A stretch of 64,000 nt of DNA, from NCBI RefSeq assembly GCF_031157255.1, contig NZ_JAVIFX010000011.1, positions 1 through 64,000 of the forward strand, read 5' to 3'. This DNA comes from Bradyrhizobium sp. LHD-71 (lineage in GTDB: Bacteria > Pseudomonadota > Alphaproteobacteria > Rhizobiales > Xanthobacteraceae). Numbering within the stretch: position 1 is the stretch's first letter; the number at the start of each line of letters is the position of its first letter. The translations under genes and the position numbers were made by a program. The notes under the pieces are model-generated. The model saw only the letters and a program-made list of their open reading frames with translations, was not told the origin of the DNA and did no database searches. Shown here piece after piece: positions 1 to 10,902 of this stretch.

Positions 1-342
1 CTGCCGCTTGTGGTGTTCGTCGGCATTGCCAGCGTGATCGGCCTCGCGCTGCTGATCGCGCCGTTCATGCTCGCCTACAGCAACCCCGATCCGGAAAAGC
101 TGTCGGCCTATGAGTGCGGCTTCGATGCGTTCGATGATGCACGCATGAAGTTCGATGTCCGGTTCTATCTGGTCGCCATTCTGTTCATCATCTTCGACCT
201 CGAAGTCGCCTTCCTGTTTCCCTGGGCGGTGGCGTTCGGTCAGCTCGGAGCCACCGGTTTCTGGTCGATGATGGTGTTTCTTGCGGTGCTGACCATCGGC
301 TTCGCCTATGAGTGGAAGAAGGGCGCGCTCGAATGGGATTGA
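1..342 (+). CDS. nuoA: NADH-quinone oxidoreductase subunit A, 5' end cut off
   Basis: Membrane-arm subunit of complex I. The reading frame is open from base 1, so the true start lies just outside the window and only a few N-terminal codons are missing (the family is about 120 residues and 113 are visible). Three membrane segments can be seen, together with the conserved loop [16 protein letters not shown], whose cysteine lies in the quinone-site region, and the [12 protein letters not shown] motif. The stop overlaps the nuoB start (ATG at 333), as expected for a tightly coupled operon. A GTG at 10 could serve as a start but would remove residues conserved in relatives. Confidence 0.95.
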   Translation: MPLVVFVGIASVIGLALLIAPFMLAYSNPDPEKLSAYECGFDAFDDARMKFDVRFYLVAILFIIFDLEVAFLFPWAVAFGQLGATGFWSMMVFLAVLTIGFAYEWKKGALEWD

Positions 343-914
343 TTCAAACACGTGACACCGTCGTGTCGAAGCCGTCGACCGGCGTTCTTGATCCGCGGAC
401 CGGCCAGCCGGTCGGCGCGGACGATCAGTTTTTCGTCGATGTGAACAACCAGCTCGCCGACAAGGGCTTCTTCGTCACTGCGACCGACGACCTGATCACT
501 TGGGCGCGTACCGGTTCGCTGATGTGGATGACGTTCGGGCTCGCCTGCTGTGCGGTCGAGATGATGCAGATGTCGATGCCGCGTTACGACGCCGAGCGAT
601 TCGGCTTCGCGCCGCGTGCGTCGCCGCGGCAGTCGGACGTGATGATCGTCGCGGGGACGCTTACCAACAAGATGGCGCCGGCACTGCGCAAGGTCTACGA
701 CCAGATGCCGGAGCCGCGCTATGTGATCTCGATGGGCTCCTGCGCCAACGGCGGCGGGTACTACCATTACTCTTACTCGGTCGTCCGCGGTTGCGACCGC
801 ATTGTGCCGGTCGACATCTATGTGCCGGGCTGCCCGCCGACAGCCGAGGCGCTGCTTTACGGTGTGATGCTGCTGCAGAAGAAGATCCGCCGGACCGGCA
901 CGATCGAGCGGTGA
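333..914 (+). CDS. nuoB: NADH-quinone oxidoreductase subunit B (cluster N2)
   Basis: Subunit of the quinone-reducing module that binds the terminal [4Fe-4S] cluster N2. The product is 193 residues. The four ligands are visible as Cys72 and Cys73 (in GLACCAVEM), Cys137 (MGSCANGGG) and Cys167 (VPGCPP). I chose ATG 333 over an upstream GTG at 312 because the protein then begins MGLIQ, as in related Bradyrhizobium proteins I know, and because the start overlaps the nuoA stop by a few bases, implying translational coupling. Confidence 0.96.
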   Translation: MGLIQTRDTVVSKPSTGVLDPRTGQPVGADDQFFVDVNNQLADKGFFVTATDDLITWARTGSLMWMTFGLACCAVEMMQMSMPRYDAERFGFAPRASPRQSDVMIVAGTLTNKMAPALRKVYDQMPEPRYVISMGSCANGGGYYHYSYSVVRGCDRIVPVDIYVPGCPPTAEALLYGVMLLQKKIRRTGTIER

Positions 915-924
915 GGATCAGCCA

Positions 925-1545
925 ATGGACGACACCCAACTCGACCAGCTAGGCGCGGCGATTGCAGAAGCATTGCCGGAGGCGGTGACGGGCCGCAGCC
1001 TGTCCCACGGCATGCTGACGCTCGAGGCCGACGCCGCAAAAATCGTCGACGTCGTGAAATTCCTGCGCGACGATCCGCGCTGCCGCTTCGTCAACTTCAC
1101 CGACGTCACAGCTGTCGACTACCCTGGCCGACCGCACCGCTTCGAAGTCGTCTATCACTTCCTGTCGCCGTACCTGAACACGCGCGTCCGCATCAAGATC
1201 CCCGCCAACGAAACGACGCTGGTGCCATCCATCGTCGGGGAGTTTCCGGGAGCCGACTGGTTCGAGCGCGAGACGTTCGACCTCTACGGCGTGATCTTCA
1301 CCGGTCACCCCGACATGCGCCGCATCCTCACCGACTACGGCTTCGACGGCTATCCGCTGCGCAAGGACTTCCCGCTGACCGGCTTCGTCGAGGTTCGCTA
1401 CGACGATCAGGAAAAGCGGGTGAAGTATGAGCCGGTGCGGCTGAACCAGGAGTTCCGCAAGTTCGATTTTCTCTCGCCATGGGAAGGCGCCGATTACGTG
1501 TTGCCGGGCGACGAGAAGGCGAAGAAGAGCGAACAGAGTTCATGA
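925..1545 (+). CDS. nuoC: NADH-quinone oxidoreductase subunit C (30 kDa)
   Basis: Peripheral-arm subunit of complex I, 206 residues, separate from nuoD (in enterobacteria the two are fused). The 30-kDa family signature is visible around residues 110-150, running from [10 protein letters not shown] through GHPDMRRIL to [10 protein letters not shown]. The C-terminal tail is short and lysine/serine rich. The stop codon overlaps the nuoD start in an ATGA arrangement. Confidence 0.96.
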   Translation: MDDTQLDQLGAAIAEALPEAVTGRSLSHGMLTLEADAAKIVDVVKFLRDDPRCRFVNFTDVTAVDYPGRPHRFEVVYHFLSPYLNTRVRIKIPANETTLVPSIVGEFPGADWFERETFDLYGVIFTGHPDMRRILTDYGFDGYPLRKDFPLTGFVEVRYDDQEKRVKYEPVRLNQEFRKFDFLSPWEGADYVLPGDEKAKKSEQSS

Positions 1546-2732
1546 CTGAAGCCCAGCTCCGCAATTTCACGATCAATTTCGGCCCGCAGCATCCTGCGGC
1601 GCACGGTGTGCTGCGTCTCGTGCTCGAGTTGGACGGCGAGGTGGTCGAACGCGTCGATCCGCATATCGGCCTGCTTCATCGCGGCACCGAGAAGTTGATC
1701 GAGCAGAAGACCTACCTGCAGGCGATTCCATACTTCGACCGGCTCGACTACGTCGCGCCGATGAACCAGGAGCATGCGTTCTGTCTTGCGGCGGAAAGGC
1801 TGCTGGGCATTGCCGTTCCACGCAGGGGGCAACTGATCCGCGTGCTGTACTGCGAGATCGGCCGCATCCTGTCACATCTGCTCAACGTCACCACCCAGGC
1901 GATGGACGTCGGTGCACTCACGCCACCGCTCTGGGGTTTCGAAGAGCGCGAGAAGCTGATGGTGTTCTACGAGCGTGCATCCGGCTCGCGCATGCACGCG
2001 GCGTTTTTCCGCATCGGCGGCGTGCACCAGGATCTGCCGCCACAGCTGATCGAGGACATCTGGAACTGGTGCGATCCGTTCCTCACCGTCTGCGACGATC
2101 TCGAGACGCTGCTCACCGACAACAGAATCTTCAAGCAGCGCAACGTCGACATTGGAGTGGTGTCGCTGGAGGACGCCTGGAAGTGGGGCTTCTCCGGTGT
2201 AATGGTGCGCGGCTCCGGTGCTGCGTGGGATTTGCGCAAGTCGCAGCCCTACGAGTGCTATGCCGAAATGGATTTCGACATTCCAATCGGCAAGAACGGC
2301 GACTGCTACGACCGCTATTGCATCCGCGTCGAGGAGATGCGCCAGTCCGTGCGCATCATGAAGCAATGCATTGAGAAGTTGCGCGTCGCCGACGGGCAGG
2401 GCCCGGTCGTCGTCGAAGACCACAAGATCACGCCGCCACGGCGTGGTGAGATGAAGCGCTCGATGGAGGCGCTGATCCATCACTTCAAGCTCTATACCGA
2501 GGGTGTGCACGTGCCTGCCGGCGAGGCGTACGCTGCCGTGGAAGCGCCGAAAGGCGAGTTCGGCGTCTACCTCGTCTCGGACGGCACCAACAAGCCCTAC
2601 AAGTGCAAGATCCGCGCTCCAGGTTTCGCGCATCTGTCGGCGATGGAGTTTCTTTGCAAGGGCCACCTGCTCGCTGACGTCTCGGCCATTCTCGGCTCGA
2701 TCGACATCGTGTTCGGTGAGGTGGACCGATGA
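1542..2732 (+). CDS. nuoD: NADH-quinone oxidoreductase subunit D (49 kDa)
   Basis: Core subunit that forms the quinone-binding cavity with NuoB, related to the large subunit of NiFe hydrogenases. The product is 396 residues. The N-terminal [13 protein letters not shown] motif supplies the quinone-pocket histidines, and the C-terminus ends in the typical [12 protein letters not shown] chose the ATG that overlaps the nuoC stop; in-frame codons further upstream would add an unrelated arginine-rich stretch. The stop region overlaps the start of the small exported protein that follows. Confidence 0.97.
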   Translation: MTEAQLRNFTINFGPQHPAAHGVLRLVLELDGEVVERVDPHIGLLHRGTEKLIEQKTYLQAIPYFDRLDYVAPMNQEHAFCLAAERLLGIAVPRRGQLIRVLYCEIGRILSHLLNVTTQAMDVGALTPPLWGFEEREKLMVFYERASGSRMHAAFFRIGGVHQDLPPQLIEDIWNWCDPFLTVCDDLETLLTDNRIFKQRNVDIGVVSLEDAWKWGFSGVMVRGSGAAWDLRKSQPYECYAEMDFDIPIGKNGDCYDRYCIRVEEMRQSVRIMKQCIEKLRVADGQGPVVVEDHKITPPRRGEMKRSMEALIHHFKLYTEGVHVPAGEAYAAVEAPKGEFGVYLVSDGTNKPYKCKIRAPGFAHLSAMEFLCKGHLLADVSAILGSIDIVFGEVDR

Positions 2733-2968
2733 TCGTGCGCGCGTTTGCAGCTTCGGCACTGATCGCTTCCGGCGCCGGTATGGCCGTTGCGCAGGAGCAG
2801 AGCGTCGGCTCGCTCCTGAAGGACGGCTTTACAATCGCGGGTGTAATTCAGTCCTCCGCTGGACCAGGGCTCTTTCTGCAGAAGGGCGACAGACTGATGC
2901 TCTGTGTCGTCACCGAGACGCCATCGTCTGCGGATGTGACGACCCGCTATTGCAAGCCGGTGCGCTGA
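2729..2968 (+). CDS. small exported hypothetical protein inside the nuo operon
   Basis: A 79-residue protein of unknown function. It starts within the end of nuoD (ATGA overlap), so it is probably translated by coupling. Residues 1-21 look like a Sec signal peptide (charged start, hydrophobic stretch, then GMAVAQ with a likely cut after Ala). The mature part is about 58 residues, begins with Gln/Glu and has two cysteines (in LMLCVV and RYCKPV) that could form a disulfide in the periplasm. It is not a complex I core subunit. My impression is that similar small ORFs follow nuoD in relatives, but I cannot verify this here. Confidence 0.75.
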   Translation: MIVRAFAASALIASGAGMAVAQEQSVGSLLKDGFTIAGVIQSSAGPGLFLQKGDRLMLCVVTETPSSADVTTRYCKPVR

Positions 2969-2975
2969 GGTGGCA

Positions 2976-3938
2976 ATGCGCGAGGCGGCGAGCGAGGCGA
3001 TTGCGAACGGAGGCATGGCGATGAGCGCCGGGCCGCGTCTTGCATTTGATCGCGCGACCGGCGCCTTTGATGGCGCGTCGGTGCGCGAGCAGCTGGCCGC
3101 GTACGCCTTTCAGGCAGGCGCGCGCCTGAGCTCGGCGTGGTCTTATCGAGGCTTCGCCGCAGGCTGCAAAGCGGTTCGTTCGGTTCTGCCGGGGCGGGAT
3201 ATCACTGTGGTGTTGAACGAAGACGCGCAGTTTGCGTTTCCCTATGGCGACGGCAACTGGACGCTGCTGCTCGATCGCAACTATCGCTACGAACCGGACA
3301 TCGAGCTCTTCCTCAACGGCATCGCCGACGTCGACTACACGCTGATCGATTGCGGCGCGAGCTACGGCTACTGGCCGGTGCTTACCACGAGCAAGCCGTA
3401 CGGCGCGCATCGTGGTATTGCGATCGAAGCAAGGTCGAGGAATTTCGCAAGACTTGCGCACAATGCGAAGATCAACGGCAGTCGCATCAAGACGATACGG
3501 CGCGCGATCGGCGAGAGGCCGGGCATGGCGCGTCTTCCGGCCGGCGAGGATGTCGCGGTGATTTCGCTGGACAGCCTGATCGACGGAAGTCTGATCACGG
3601 CGCTCGGGCGCTACGTCATCAGGCTGGACCTCGATGGCGCCGAGGTTCAGGCCATGCGTGGCGGCCAGCGGTTGCTGAAATCGGACTGCGTGCTGATCTG
3701 CAAGGAGCGGGGCAACGATGCAGACCGCGCAGCCTCGCTGCATATCCTCGAGCAGACAGGTCTGAAGCTGTTCTGCTACGACCGCGCGACGGGTCATTTC
3801 GAGCATCTGCGCGATGTTGCTGCCTTGAATCGCGTCAAGCAGACATCCAATGTCGGCTACAATGTGCTGGCGACGGCGAGCGCGTTCTGGGAGAGCCGCA
3901 TCCGCGCGCTCTCCGGCGAGCCCGTACGCAAGCATTAG
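2976..3938 (+). CDS. FkbM-family SAM-dependent methyltransferase
   Basis: Predicted S-adenosylmethionine-dependent O-methyltransferase of about 320 residues, lying inside the nuo operon between nuoD and nuoE. Visible family hallmarks are the nucleotide-binding motif [14 protein letters not shown], the acidic post-strand [14 protein letters not shown], the segment VISLDSLID, and [19 protein letters not shown], which matches the FkbM core 'K-I-D-V-E-G-x-E'. The start is uncertain. ATG 2976 has a GAGG five bases upstream, while ATG 3021 follows GGAGG by seven bases and would drop 15 residues. The substrate is unknown. FkbM enzymes usually modify small molecules or glycans, so a role in complex I is only suggested by position. 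Confidence 0.82.
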   Translation: MREAASEAIANGGMAMSAGPRLAFDRATGAFDGASVREQLAAYAFQAGARLSSAWSYRGFAAGCKAVRSVLPGRDITVVLNEDAQFAFPYGDGNWTLLLDRNYRYEPDIELFLNGIADVDYTLIDCGASYGYWPVLTTSKPYGAHRGIAIEARSRNFARLAHNAKINGSRIKTIRRAIGERPGMARLPAGEDVAVISLDSLIDGSLITALGRYVIRLDLDGAEVQAMRGGQRLLKSDCVLICKERGNDADRAASLHILEQTGLKLFCYDRATGHFEHLRDVAALNRVKQTSNVGYNVLATASAFWESRIRALSGEPVRKH

Positions 3939-3955
3939 AAGGAACGAGTTTCGAA

Positions 3956-4705
3956 ATGGCTGTCCGCCGCCTCGCACCAAAAGAGCTTCAGCCCGCGAGC
4001 TTCGCATTCAGCGATGAGAATCTCGCATGGGCAAAGGAGCGGATCGCGAAGTATCCGGAGCGGAGGCAGGCTTCGGCCGTGATCCCGATCTTGTGGCGCG
4101 CCCAGGAGCAGGTAGGTGGCTGGCTGCCGGAAGCCGCCATTCGTACGGTCGCCGATATGCTCGACATGCCGTATATCCGCGTGCTCGAGGTCGCAACCTT
4201 CTACACCCAGTTCCAGCTCCAGCCCGTCGGCAAGAAGGCGCATGTGCAGGTGTGCGGAACGACGCCGTGCCAATTGCGCGGCGCAAGCGAGCTGATCGCG
4301 CTGTGCAAGCGCCGGATCCACCATGATCCATTTCATGTGTCGGCGGACGGCGATTTCAGCTGGGAGGAGGTCGAGTGCCTCGGCGCGTGCGTGAACGCTC
4401 CGATGGTTCTGATCGGCAAGGACACCTACGAGGATCTGACCACGGAAAGCTTCGGCAAGGTGCTGGACGGCCTGGCCGCCGGCAAGCCGCCGAAGCCCGG
4501 TCCGCAGAACGGCCGCCAGTTCTCCGCGCCCATCGACGGCATCACGACGCTCAAGACCGACGTCGCCGCCAACGCGGGCGCGAAGCCGGCGAAGGAGCCT
4601 GTTGTCGCCGACGCTGAGGCGAAGAAGCCCGGCGAGGCAGCGAATACGCAGGAGCGTCCGGCGCCGAAGCCGCCCAGCGGCGACGCAACGGCCAAGACGT
4701 CATGA
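3956..4705 (+). CDS. nuoE: NADH-quinone oxidoreductase subunit E (24 kDa)
   Basis: NADH-dehydrogenase-module subunit with a thioredoxin-like fold that holds the [2Fe-2S] cluster N1a. The product is 249 residues. The ligands are visible as Cys100, Cys105, Cys141 and Cys145. After about residue 185 the protein continues into a low-complexity Ala/Lys/Pro/Glu tail of roughly 60 residues, likely disordered. Longer C-termini occur in other alphaproteobacterial NuoE proteins. The ATG at 3956 follows an AAGGAACG ribosome-binding site just after the methyltransferase stop. Confidence 0.95.
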   Translation: MAVRRLAPKELQPASFAFSDENLAWAKERIAKYPERRQASAVIPILWRAQEQVGGWLPEAAIRTVADMLDMPYIRVLEVATFYTQFQLQPVGKKAHVQVCGTTPCQLRGASELIALCKRRIHHDPFHVSADGDFSWEEVECLGACVNAPMVLIGKDTYEDLTTESFGKVLDGLAAGKPPKPGPQNGRQFSAPIDGITTLKTDVAANAGAKPAKEPVVADAEAKKPGEAANTQERPAPKPPSGDATAKTS

Positions 4706-4716
4706 CGGAGGCTGCT

Positions 4717-4896
4717 ATGCCGAATGACAAGCTGCGTTTCGTCCTGCTGTACACGGTGGGAATCGCGCTGGTCGTGTTCATCATCAATCGCGTGGTGCTC
4801 CATGCGGATATGCAGACGTCGCTGATGTGGACGGCGATGTTCGCAGCCATCGCCTTTGCGATGGCCTGGCGCCACGCGTCGCAGAAGAAGCAATAG
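4717..4896 (+). CDS. small two-span membrane protein inside the nuo operon
   Basis: A 59-residue protein of unknown function between nuoE and nuoF. Two hydrophobic segments are evident, about residues 7-24 (VLLYTVGIALVVFIINRVV) and 33-52 (LMWTAMFAAIAFAMAW), followed by a short basic tail. The ATG at 4717 is preferred because GGAGG ends five bases before it. An ATG at 4702 overlaps the nuoE stop and would add five residues. Position and membrane nature fit a complex I accessory or assembly protein, but that is inference. Confidence 0.7.
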   Translation: MPNDKLRFVLLYTVGIALVVFIINRVVLHADMQTSLMWTAMFAAIAFAMAWRHASQKKQ

Positions 4897-4911
4897 AGGA
4901 AGATCGCAACG

Positions 4912-6225
4912 ATGCTCGCCGACAAGGACCGCATCTTCCGCAACCTGTACGGTCTCGAGGACTGGGGCCTCAAGGGCGCCCGCGATCGGGGCGCATGGGA
5001 CGGCACCAAAGCCATTCTGGAAAAGGGCCGCGACTGGATCATCAACGAGATGAAGGCGTCGGGACTGCGCGGCCGTGGCGGCGCCGGATTTCCGACCGGG
5101 TTGAAGTGGTCGTTCATGCCGAAGGAGAACGACGGCCGGCCGCACTACCTCGTCGTCAACGCCGACGAGTCGGAGCCTGGCACCTGCAAGGATCGTGAGA
5201 TCCTGCGGCATGATCCGCACCTGCTCATCGAAGGCTGTCTGCTTGCGAGCTTCGCGATGGGTGCGAACACCTGTTACATCTATGTGCGCGGCGAGTTCAT
5301 CCGCGAGCGCGAGCATCTGCAGGCCGCGGTCGATCAGGCCTACGAGGCGAAGCTGATCGGCAAGGACAACGTGCACGGTTATCCCTTTGATCTCTATGTG
5401 CATCACGGCGCTGGCGCTTACATCTGCGGCGAGGAGACGGCGCTGCTGGAAAGCCTCGAAGGCAAGAAGGGCCAGCCGCGGCTGAAGCCGCCGTTTCCGG
5501 CCAATATGGGCCTTTACGGTTGTCCGACCACGGTCAACAACGTCGAGTCGATCGCGGTTGCGCCAGACATCCTGCGGCGTGGGGCGGCCTGGTTTGCCGG
5601 CATCGGCCGGCCGAATAACGTCGGGACCAAGCTGTTCTGCGTCTCCGGTCACGTGAATCAGCCGTGCAACGTCGAAGAGGCGATGGGCATCACCTTCCGG
5701 GAGCTGGTCGATACCCATTGCGGCGGCATCCGCGGCGGCTGGGATAATCTGCTGGCTGTCATCCCGGGTGGCGCATCGGTGCCGCTGTTGCCGGCCGAGC
5801 AGTGCAACGACCTGCACATGGATTTCGATACACTGCGCAACCTGAAGTCCGGTCTCGGGACCGCTGCGGTGATCGTCATGGACAAGTCGACCGACATCAT
5901 CGCCGCGATCGCGCGGCTGTCGTATTTCTACAAGCATGAGAGCTGTGGTCAGTGCACACCTTGCCGCGAGGGCACTGGCTGGATGTGGCGCGTCATGACG
6001 CGCATGATCGAGGGCCGCGCCCACAAGCGCGAGATCGGCATGCTGCTGGAGGTGACGACACAGGTGGAAGGCCACACGATCTGCGCGCTCGGCGACGCGG
6101 CGGCCTGGCCGATCCAGGGGCTGATCCGGCATTTCAGGCCGGAGATCGAGCGGCGCATTGACGAGTTCGCGCGCAACGCCGACGCGGCGCGGCCCGCCGA
6201 GCCGGTTATGGTCGCAGCGGAGTAG
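4912..6225 (+). CDS. nuoF: NADH-quinone oxidoreductase subunit F (FMN, NADH site)
   Basis: Binds NADH, FMN and the [4Fe-4S] cluster N3, and is the electron entry point of complex I. The product is 437 residues. Visible are the glycine-rich NADH/FMN motif [16 protein letters not shown], the FMN region [14 protein letters not shown], and the cluster ligands Cys345, Cys348 and Cys351 ([11 protein letters not shown]) with Cys391 (TICALGD). An AGGAAG ribosome-binding site precedes the start, 15 bases after the preceding small gene. Confidence 0.97.
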   Translation: MLADKDRIFRNLYGLEDWGLKGARDRGAWDGTKAILEKGRDWIINEMKASGLRGRGGAGFPTGLKWSFMPKENDGRPHYLVVNADESEPGTCKDREILRHDPHLLIEGCLLASFAMGANTCYIYVRGEFIREREHLQAAVDQAYEAKLIGKDNVHGYPFDLYVHHGAGAYICGEETALLESLEGKKGQPRLKPPFPANMGLYGCPTTVNNVESIAVAPDILRRGAAWFAGIGRPNNVGTKLFCVSGHVNQPCNVEEAMGITFRELVDTHCGGIRGGWDNLLAVIPGGASVPLLPAEQCNDLHMDFDTLRNLKSGLGTAAVIVMDKSTDIIAAIARLSYFYKHESCGQCTPCREGTGWMWRVMTRMIEGRAHKREIGMLLEVTTQVEGHTICALGDAAAWPIQGLIRHFRPEIERRIDEFARNADAARPAEPVMVAAE

Positions 6226-6229
6226 GACC

Positions 6230-6295
6230 ATGCAACCTGACGGCACGCATTCTGCGGAATTCAACGCCGGCGTCGTTACGCCGGTTGCCAGCTGA
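6230..6295 (+). CDS. possible 21-residue peptide between nuoF and nuoG
   Basis: A 22-codon frame beginning four bases after the nuoF stop, with GGAG seven bases upstream of its ATG and a stop 16 bases before the nuoG start. No family is recognisable. It could be a coupling leader that hands ribosomes from nuoF to nuoG, a real small peptide, or chance. Only the good Shine-Dalgarno and the spacing support it. Confidence 0.25.
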   Translation: MQPDGTHSAEFNAGVVTPVAS

Positions 6296-6311
6296 GGAAG
6301 ACGTAAAGGCC

Positions 6312-8390
6312 ATGACCAAGCTTCTCGTCGATGGCAAGGAAGTCGATGTGCCGGCGGAGTACACGCTGCTGCAGGCGTGTGAGGCCGCGGGCGCAGAGAT
6401 TCCGCGCTTCTGCTACCACGAGCGGCTGTCGATCGCCGGCAACTGCCGCATGTGCCTCGTGGAGCTGAAGGGCTCGCCGAAGCCGGTCGCAAGCTGCGCC
6501 TGGGGCGTACGCGACTGTCGTCCCGGTCCGAACGGCGAATTGCCAAGCGTCAGCACCCGCTCGCCGATGGTGAAGAAGGCGCGCGAAGGCGTGATGGAGT
6601 TCCTGCTGATCAACCATCCGCTCGATTGCCCGATCTGCGATCAGGGCGGCGAGTGTGACTTGCAGGATCAGGCGATGGGCTACGGCGTCGACACCAGCCG
6701 TTACGCCGAGAACAAGCGTGCGGTTGAGGACAAGTATCTCGGTGCGCTGGTCAAGACATCGATGAATCGCTGCATTCAGTGCACGCGCTGCGTCCGCTTC
6801 TCGGCGGAGGTCTGCGGTGTGCCGGAAATGGGCGCCATCGGCCGCGGCGAGGATATGGAGATCACGACCTATCTCGAGCAGGCGCTGAGCTCGGAGCTGC
6901 AGGGCAACCTCGTCGACATCTGCCCGGTCGGCGCATTGACCTCGAAGCCTTATGCGTTCGCCGCCCGGCCGTGGGAGCTCGGCAAGACGCAGTCGATCGA
7001 CGTCATGGATGCGCTGGGGTCTGCGATTCGCGTCGACACGCGTGGCCGTGAAGTGATGCGCATCCTGCCGCGCGTCAATGAAGCCATCAATGAGGAATGG
7101 ATCTCCGACAAGACGCGGCACGTCGTGGACGGCTTGCGCACGCAGCGGCTCGACCGGCCGTACGTTCGTGTCGACGGCAAACTGCAGCCGACGAGTTGGC
7201 CGGAGGCGTTCGCAGCAATCGCCGCGCAGGTCGCCCGCTCCGACGGCAAGCGCATGGGCGCGATCGCCGGCGACCTCGCAAGCGTCGAGGAGATGTTCGC
7301 GCTAAAGGACCTGCTCGGCAAATACGGTTCGGTGAACTTTGCGACACAGGACGGGACGGCGCTCAATCCGGCGCATGGTCGCGCATCGTACATTTTCAAC
7401 CCGTCGATCGCGGGCATCGAGCAGGCCGACGCCATCCTGATCGTCGGCGCGAATCCGCGGAAGGAAGCCGCGCTTTTGAATGCGCGCATCCGCAAACGCT
7501 GGCGGAGCGGTGCAAACTTGCGGGTCGCGGTGATCGGCGAAAAGGCAGATCTGGCCTTCACTTACGACTATCTTGGCGCAGGTCCCGAAACGCTCGCCGA
7601 TCTTGCCGCCGGCAAACATTCGTTCGCAGACGTTCTGAAGAACGCGAAGAACCCCATCGTTCTGGTCGGGGCAGGGGCAGCGGCGCGTCATGATGGCGCG
7701 GTGGTTCTGGCAAGCGCTGCGAAAATTGCACTCGACGCAGGCGCGGTGAAGGACGGCTGGAACGGGTTCGGCATCCTGCACAATGCCGCCTCCGAGGTCG
7801 GCGCGCTGGATATCGGTTTTGCGCCGAGCGGCGGCGGGCTGACGGCGGTGCAGATGGCCACCTATGGCACGCTCGACGTGCTGTTCTCGCTCGGCGCCGA
7901 TGAGATCGATATCGCGGACGGCACCTTCGTCGTCTACGTCGGCACCCATGGCGACAAGGGCGCGCACCGCGCTGACGTGATCCTGCCGGGCGCGGCCTAC
8001 ACGGAGAAGGCCGGCATCTACGTCAACACCGAGGGCCGCGTGCAGATGACGAGCCGCGCTGGTTTCCCGCCGGGCGACGCCCGCGACGACTGGTCGATCA
8101 TTCGTGCCCTGTCTGATGTTCTCGGCAAGAGACTCGACTACGATTCGCTGCCGGCGCTGCGGCAGGCACTGTTCAAGGCCCGTCCGCATATGATGCGGAT
8201 CGATCAGATCGAGCAGGGCGGTGCCGACGATATCCGCAAGCTTGCGGCGGGCAGCGGCGCCTACGACAAGACGCCGTTCAAGAGCCCGGTGACCGACTTC
8301 TATCTGACCAATCCGATCGCGCGCGCCTCGGCAATCATGGCCGAATGCTCAAAGCTTGCCGTGGACCGTGTTCAGCAGGCGGCGGAGTGA
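6312..8390 (+). CDS. nuoG: NADH-quinone oxidoreductase subunit G (75 kDa)
   Basis: Largest peripheral-arm subunit, 692 residues, carrying three iron-sulfur clusters. Ligands visible are N1b [2Fe-2S] Cys34, Cys45, Cys48 and Cys62; N5 His102, Cys106, Cys109 and Cys115; N4 Cys154, Cys157, Cys160 and Cys204. The rest is the molybdopterin-oxidoreductase-like fold without a cofactor. The extra N7 ligands found in some bacteria are not apparent. I chose ATG 6312 (MTKLLVDG) as the start because it matches the family N-terminus; an upstream in-frame codon at 6285 would add nine unsupported residues. Confidence 0.96.
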   Translation: MTKLLVDGKEVDVPAEYTLLQACEAAGAEIPRFCYHERLSIAGNCRMCLVELKGSPKPVASCAWGVRDCRPGPNGELPSVSTRSPMVKKAREGVMEFLLINHPLDCPICDQGGECDLQDQAMGYGVDTSRYAENKRAVEDKYLGALVKTSMNRCIQCTRCVRFSAEVCGVPEMGAIGRGEDMEITTYLEQALSSELQGNLVDICPVGALTSKPYAFAARPWELGKTQSIDVMDALGSAIRVDTRGREVMRILPRVNEAINEEWISDKTRHVVDGLRTQRLDRPYVRVDGKLQPTSWPEAFAAIAAQVARSDGKRMGAIAGDLASVEEMFALKDLLGKYGSVNFATQDGTALNPAHGRASYIFNPSIAGIEQADAILIVGANPRKEAALLNARIRKRWRSGANLRVAVIGEKADLAFTYDYLGAGPETLADLAAGKHSFADVLKNAKNPIVLVGAGAAARHDGAVVLASAAKIALDAGAVKDGWNGFGILHNAASEVGALDIGFAPSGGGLTAVQMATYGTLDVLFSLGADEIDIADGTFVVYVGTHGDKGAHRADVILPGAAYTEKAGIYVNTEGRVQMTSRAGFPPGDARDDWSIIRALSDVLGKRLDYDSLPALRQALFKARPHMMRIDQIEQGGADDIRKLAAGSGAYDKTPFKSPVTDFYLTNPIARASAIMAECSKLAVDRVQQAAE

Positions 8391-8395
8391 CCACA

Positions 8396-9427
8396 ATGAC
8401 TTTCGCCGAACTCTGGGCCGATTATCTCTGGCCGCTCCTGGTTATCGTCGTGCAGAGCGTGGCGATGCTCGTCATCCTTCTCGTGGCGATCGCCTACATT
8501 CTTTTGGCTGACCGTAAGATCTGGGCGGCGGTACAGATTAGGCGTGGTCCGAACGTGGTCGGGCCATGGGGCCTTTTTCAATCCTTCGCCGATCTCCTGA
8601 AGTTCGTGTTGAAAGAACCGACGATCCCGGCGGGTGCGAACAAGGGCGTGTTCCTGCTGGCGCCTCTGGTGTCCTGCGTGCTCGCGCTCGCCGCCTGGGC
8701 AGTGATTCCAGTCAATCTCAACTGGGTGATCGCCGACATCAACGTCGGCATCCTCTACATCTTCGCGATCTCGTCGTTGTCGGTCTACGGCATCATCATG
8801 GCCGGCTGGGCATCGAACTCGAAGTATCCGTTCCTCGCGGCGCTTCGCTCGGCGGCGCAGATGGTGTCCTACGAGGTCTCGATCGGTTTCGTCATCATCA
8901 CTGTGCTGCTCTGCGTCGGTTCACTGAATCTGACTGCGATCGTCGAGGCCCAGAACACCCAGTACGGCGTATTCGGCTGGTACTGGCTGCCGCTGCTGCC
9001 GATGTTCGTCATCTTCTATGTATCAGCGCTGGCGGAAACCAACCGCCCGCCGTTCGACCTGGTGGAGGCGGAGTCCGAGCTTGTGGCGGGCTTCATGGTC
9101 GAATACGGCTCCACTCCGTACATGATGTTCATGCTCGGCGAATACTGCGCCATCGTCACCATGTGCGCGCTCGCCACGATCATGTTCCTGGGCGGATGGC
9201 TGTCGCCGATTCCGTTCGCGCCGTTCACCTGGGTTCCGGGTGTGATCTGGTTCGTGCTGAAAGTCTGCTTCATGTTCTTCCTGTTTGCGATGGCGAAGGC
9301 GATCGTGCCGCGCTATCGCTACGACCAGCTGATGCGGCTGGGCTGGAAGGTTTTTCTGCCGTTATCGCTTGCGGCGGTGGTGATCGTCGCCGGCGTTCTG
9401 CATTTTGCCGGGCTCGCGCCGAAATGA
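8396..9427 (+). CDS. nuoH: NADH-quinone oxidoreductase subunit H
   Basis: Membrane subunit that joins the peripheral arm to the proton pumps and lines the quinone channel. The product is 343 residues with about eight membrane segments. The family signature [20 protein letters not shown] is intact, including the acidic residues of the E-channel. ATG 8396 lies six bases after the nuoG stop. Confidence 0.97.
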   Translation: MTFAELWADYLWPLLVIVVQSVAMLVILLVAIAYILLADRKIWAAVQIRRGPNVVGPWGLFQSFADLLKFVLKEPTIPAGANKGVFLLAPLVSCVLALAAWAVIPVNLNWVIADINVGILYIFAISSLSVYGIIMAGWASNSKYPFLAALRSAAQMVSYEVSIGFVIITVLLCVGSLNLTAIVEAQNTQYGVFGWYWLPLLPMFVIFYVSALAETNRPPFDLVEAESELVAGFMVEYGSTPYMMFMLGEYCAIVTMCALATIMFLGGWLSPIPFAPFTWVPGVIWFVLKVCFMFFLFAMAKAIVPRYRYDQLMRLGWKVFLPLSLAAVVIVAGVLHFAGLAPK

Positions 9428-9452
9428 TGCGGGCCGTGAGAGTGAGGACATC

Positions 9453-9941
9453 ATGAGTGTCGCAACCGCAGCCAAGTCGCTGCTGCTGAAGGAGTTCGTG
9501 TCGGCGTTCTTCCTCGCCATGCGCTACTTCTTCAAGCCGAAGCCGACGCTGAACTATCCGTTCGAAAAGGGACCGATCTCGCCGCGGTTCCGCGGTGAGC
9601 ACGCGTTGCGCCGCTATCCAAACGGCGAAGAGCGCTGCATCGCCTGCAAGCTGTGCGAGGCGATCTGTCCGGCGCAGGCGATCACCATCGAGGCGGGGCC
9701 GCGCCGGAACGACGGCACGCGCCGGACGGTGCGCTACGACATCGACATGGTGAAATGCATCTACTGCGGTCTGTGCCAGGAAGCCTGTCCGGTCGACGCT
9801 ATCGTCGAGGGACCGAACTTCGAGTTCGCGACCGAAACGCGCGAAGAGCTTTACTACGACAAGGCAAAGCTGCTGGCGAACGGCGACCGCTGGGAACGCG
9901 AGATCGCGAAATCAATCGCGCTCGATGCGCCGTACCGGTGA
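9453..9941 (+). CDS. nuoI: NADH-quinone oxidoreductase subunit I (2x[4Fe-4S])
   Basis: Ferredoxin-like subunit carrying clusters N6a and N6b between NuoG and NuoB. The product is 162 residues. Two complete CxxCxxCxxxCP motifs are visible: Cys62/65/68/72 and Cys102/105/108/112. The N-terminal amphipathic helix expected to lie on the membrane is present. The start follows a GTGAGGA sequence. Confidence 0.97.
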   Translation: MSVATAAKSLLLKEFVSAFFLAMRYFFKPKPTLNYPFEKGPISPRFRGEHALRRYPNGEERCIACKLCEAICPAQAITIEAGPRRNDGTRRTVRYDIDMVKCIYCGLCQEACPVDAIVEGPNFEFATETREELYYDKAKLLANGDRWEREIAKSIALDAPYR

Positions 9942-9949
9942 GGTAGGGG

Positions 9950-10588
9950 ATGGTTATTCCCGCATTGTTCTTCTACCTGTTCGCCGGCGTCTGCGTGGCG
10001 TCGGCGGTCATGGTGATCGCCTCGCGCAATCCCGTGCATTCCGTCCTGTTCCTGATCCTGGCCTTCGTGAACGCAGCCGGCCTGTTCATCCTGATGGGCG
10101 CGGAATTCCTCGCGATGATCCTGATCATCGTCTATGTCGGTGCTGTTGCGGTGCTGTTCCTGTTCGTGATCATGATGCTGGACGTCGACTTCGCTGAGTT
10201 GCGGGAAGGCTTCCTCAACTACCTGCCGGTCGGCCTGGTGATCGGCGCGATCTTTCTCGCCGAACTGCTGCTGGTGGCCGGCGGCTGGGTGATCAATCCG
10301 AACGTGAGCCAGTCGATCGGCTCGCCGATCCCGGCCAATATCAGCAACACCGAGGCGCTCGGCCTGGTGCTGTACACGAAGTACATCCATTACTTCCAGA
10401 TCGCCGGCCTTGTGCTGCTGGTGGCGATGATCGGCGCGATCGTGCTGACACTGCGTCACAAGCCCAACGTCAAGCGCCAGGACATCGCGATCCAGAACGC
10501 ACGCACCAAGGCGATGGCGATGGAAGTGGTCAAGGTTGCGCCCGGGCAGGGCCTGCAGGATACGCCGCCGAGGGAGGCCGCCGAATGA
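9950..10588 (+). CDS. nuoJ: NADH-quinone oxidoreductase subunit J
   Basis: Membrane-arm subunit, 212 residues, five hydrophobic segments, with the conserved [16 protein letters not shown] segment that includes the pi-bulge helix. The C-terminal 40 residues are soluble and basic. It ends in an ATGA overlap with nuoK. Confidence 0.95.
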   Translation: MVIPALFFYLFAGVCVASAVMVIASRNPVHSVLFLILAFVNAAGLFILMGAEFLAMILIIVYVGAVAVLFLFVIMMLDVDFAELREGFLNYLPVGLVIGAIFLAELLLVAGGWVINPNVSQSIGSPIPANISNTEALGLVLYTKYIHYFQIAGLVLLVAMIGAIVLTLRHKPNVKRQDIAIQNARTKAMAMEVVKVAPGQGLQDTPPREAAE

Positions 10589-10893
10589 CCATCACGCTCG
10601 GCCATTATCTCGCTGTCGCCGCGATCCTGTTCACGATCGGCATCCTCGGAATTTTCCTCAATCGCAAGAACGTCATCGTTATCCTGATGTCGGTCGAACT
10701 GATCCTTCTTGCCGTGAACATCAACCTCGTGGCGTTTTCGACGTTCCTGAACGACATCGTCGGCCAGGTGTTTGCGCTCCTGGTGCTGACCGTGGCCGCC
10801 GCCGAGGCGGCGATCGGTCTGGCGGTGCTGGTCGTGTTCTTCCGCAACCGCGGTTCGATCGCGGTCGAAGACATCAATCTGATGAAGGGCTGA
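10585..10893 (+). CDS. nuoK: NADH-quinone oxidoreductase subunit K
   Basis: Small Mrp/MnhC-like membrane subunit, 102 residues with three membrane segments. The two membrane glutamates used in proton transfer are visible (in [11 protein letters not shown] and [13 protein letters not shown]). It is translationally coupled to nuoJ. Confidence 0.96.
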   Translation: MTITLGHYLAVAAILFTIGILGIFLNRKNVIVILMSVELILLAVNINLVAFSTFLNDIVGQVFALLVLTVAAAEAAIGLAVLVVFFRNRGSIAVEDINLMKG

Positions 10894-10902
10894 GCGGCTA
10901 AG

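Noticed and set aside
4426-6546. 706-codon minus-strand open frame opposite nuoE-nuoF-nuoG
   Set aside because: It is antisense to three certain genes with intact iron-sulfur motifs. The translation is Arg/Ala/His-rich without domains, the usual shadow of high-GC third-position bias.
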